Shown here: piece by piece, positions 14,885 through 15,047 of the stretch
Layout of the letters: each line of letters starts with the position of its first letter
Position numbering within the stretch: the stretch's first letter is position 1
Assembly (NCBI GenBank): GCA_023438325.1
Contig: JAEXRB010000026.1
Location: forward strand, 1 to 15,047
Reading direction: 5' to 3'
Source of the DNA: Pseudomonadota bacterium
Lineage (GTDB): Bacteria > Pseudomonadota > Gammaproteobacteria > Xanthomonadales > Xanthomonadaceae
Length of the DNA stretch: 15,047 bases
Notes under the pieces: generated by a model
What the model saw: only the letters and a program-made list of their open reading frames with translations
What the model was told of the DNA's origin: nothing
The model's database searches: none
Translations under genes and position numbers: made by a program

Positions 14885-15047
14885 ATGGGAACCCTAGTAC
14901 TGATCCTCGACCTTATCGGCACCTTCGTTTTCGCCCTGTCCGGGGCGACGATGGGGGTGCGTCGGCATCTGGATATCTTCGGCGTGCTGGTGCTGTCGTT
15001 TGCCGCGGCGCTGGCCGGTGGCATCACCCGCGCCCTGCTGATCGGCG
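14885..15047 (+). CDS. TRIC/UPF0126 family membrane protein (3' truncated by window)
   Basis: The first 54 residues of a predicted cation-channel-like membrane protein of the UPF0126 (PF03458, YadS/YicG) family, trimeric intracellular cation channel relatives. Residues 2-20 form a first helix (LVLILDLIGTFVFALSGA), followed by the typical GVRRHLDIFGVLVLSFAAA and a Gly-rich loop GGITRALLIG that corresponds to the conserved glycine-arginine motif in the middle of each repeat. The position after the arginine is usually aspartate in the homologues I recall (for example GGGSVRD in E. coli YicG) and is alanine here. The gene runs off the end of the window. No ribosome-binding site is visible; CACAAT at 14871-14876 ends only eight bases before the ATG. 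It is divergent from fumarase with no obvious functional link. Confidence 0.82.
   Translation, partial: MGTLVLILDLIGTFVFALSGATMGVRRHLDIFGVLVLSFAAALAGGITRALLIG

Overview
The window reads as ordinary chromosomal DNA from a high-GC gammaproteobacterium, most likely of the Xanthomonadales/Lysobacterales (Xanthomonas, Lysobacter or Rhodanobacter relatives). The reasons are the mix of gammaproteobacterial small genes (SlyX, DUF2058, DUF1249/YqiB-like), a bacterial kynurenine 3-monooxygenase, a divergent ppsA/ppsR pair, a long class I fumarase and a DUF1800-DUF1501 pair. This placement is inference from gene content. I see no insertion sequence, phage gene, CRISPR array or integration scar, and coding density is near complete, with no gene-free stretch above about 165 bases.

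Layout from left to right. (1) 2-559 is the C-terminal part of a LytTR-type response regulator that begins outside the window. (2) 675-2439 holds kynurenine 3-monooxygenase (TTG start) and a four-helix DUF486 membrane protein. (3) 2440-3271, minus strand, is a two-gene unit, slyX then a DUF2058 protein. It meets DUF486 stop-to-stop with no spacer. (4) 3361-3855 is a DUF456 membrane protein. (5) 3906-7746 is the phosphoenolpyruvate synthase block: ppsA on minus, and divergently ppsR (its regulatory kinase/phosphorylase) followed by a DUF1249 gene. (6) 7743-8000 is a compact stable-RNA unit: a strong promoter overlapping the DUF1249 stop, tRNA-Ala(GGC), tRNA-Glu(TTC), and a textbook intrinsic terminator. 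(7) 8029-12660 carries three plus-strand genes for exported or envelope proteins: a class C beta-lactamase-fold serine hydrolase with a signal peptide, a DUF1800 protein, and a DUF1501 protein with a clear twin-arginine signal. (8) 12697-14719, minus strand, is a class I [4Fe-4S] fumarase followed by a small protein with a possible SpoIIAA/STAS-like fold. (9) 14885 to the end is the start of a TRIC/UPF0126 membrane protein.

Functionally, the core is central carbon metabolism: PEP synthase with its dedicated regulator for gluconeogenesis, and fumarase for the TCA cycle. Kynurenine 3-monooxygenase is one step of tryptophan catabolism or NAD synthesis, but no other enzyme of that pathway is in view. 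DUF1800-DUF1501 is a widespread uncharacterised pair and the likeliest place here for unexplained biology. Here only the DUF1501 partner has a complete export signal.

I found nothing I would call a new defence, mobile or regulatory system. The most useful second looks are the signal-peptide asymmetry of the DUF1800/DUF1501 pair, the lack of promoter room between the tRNA terminator and the serine hydrolase, and the small SpoIIAA-like gene behind fumarase.
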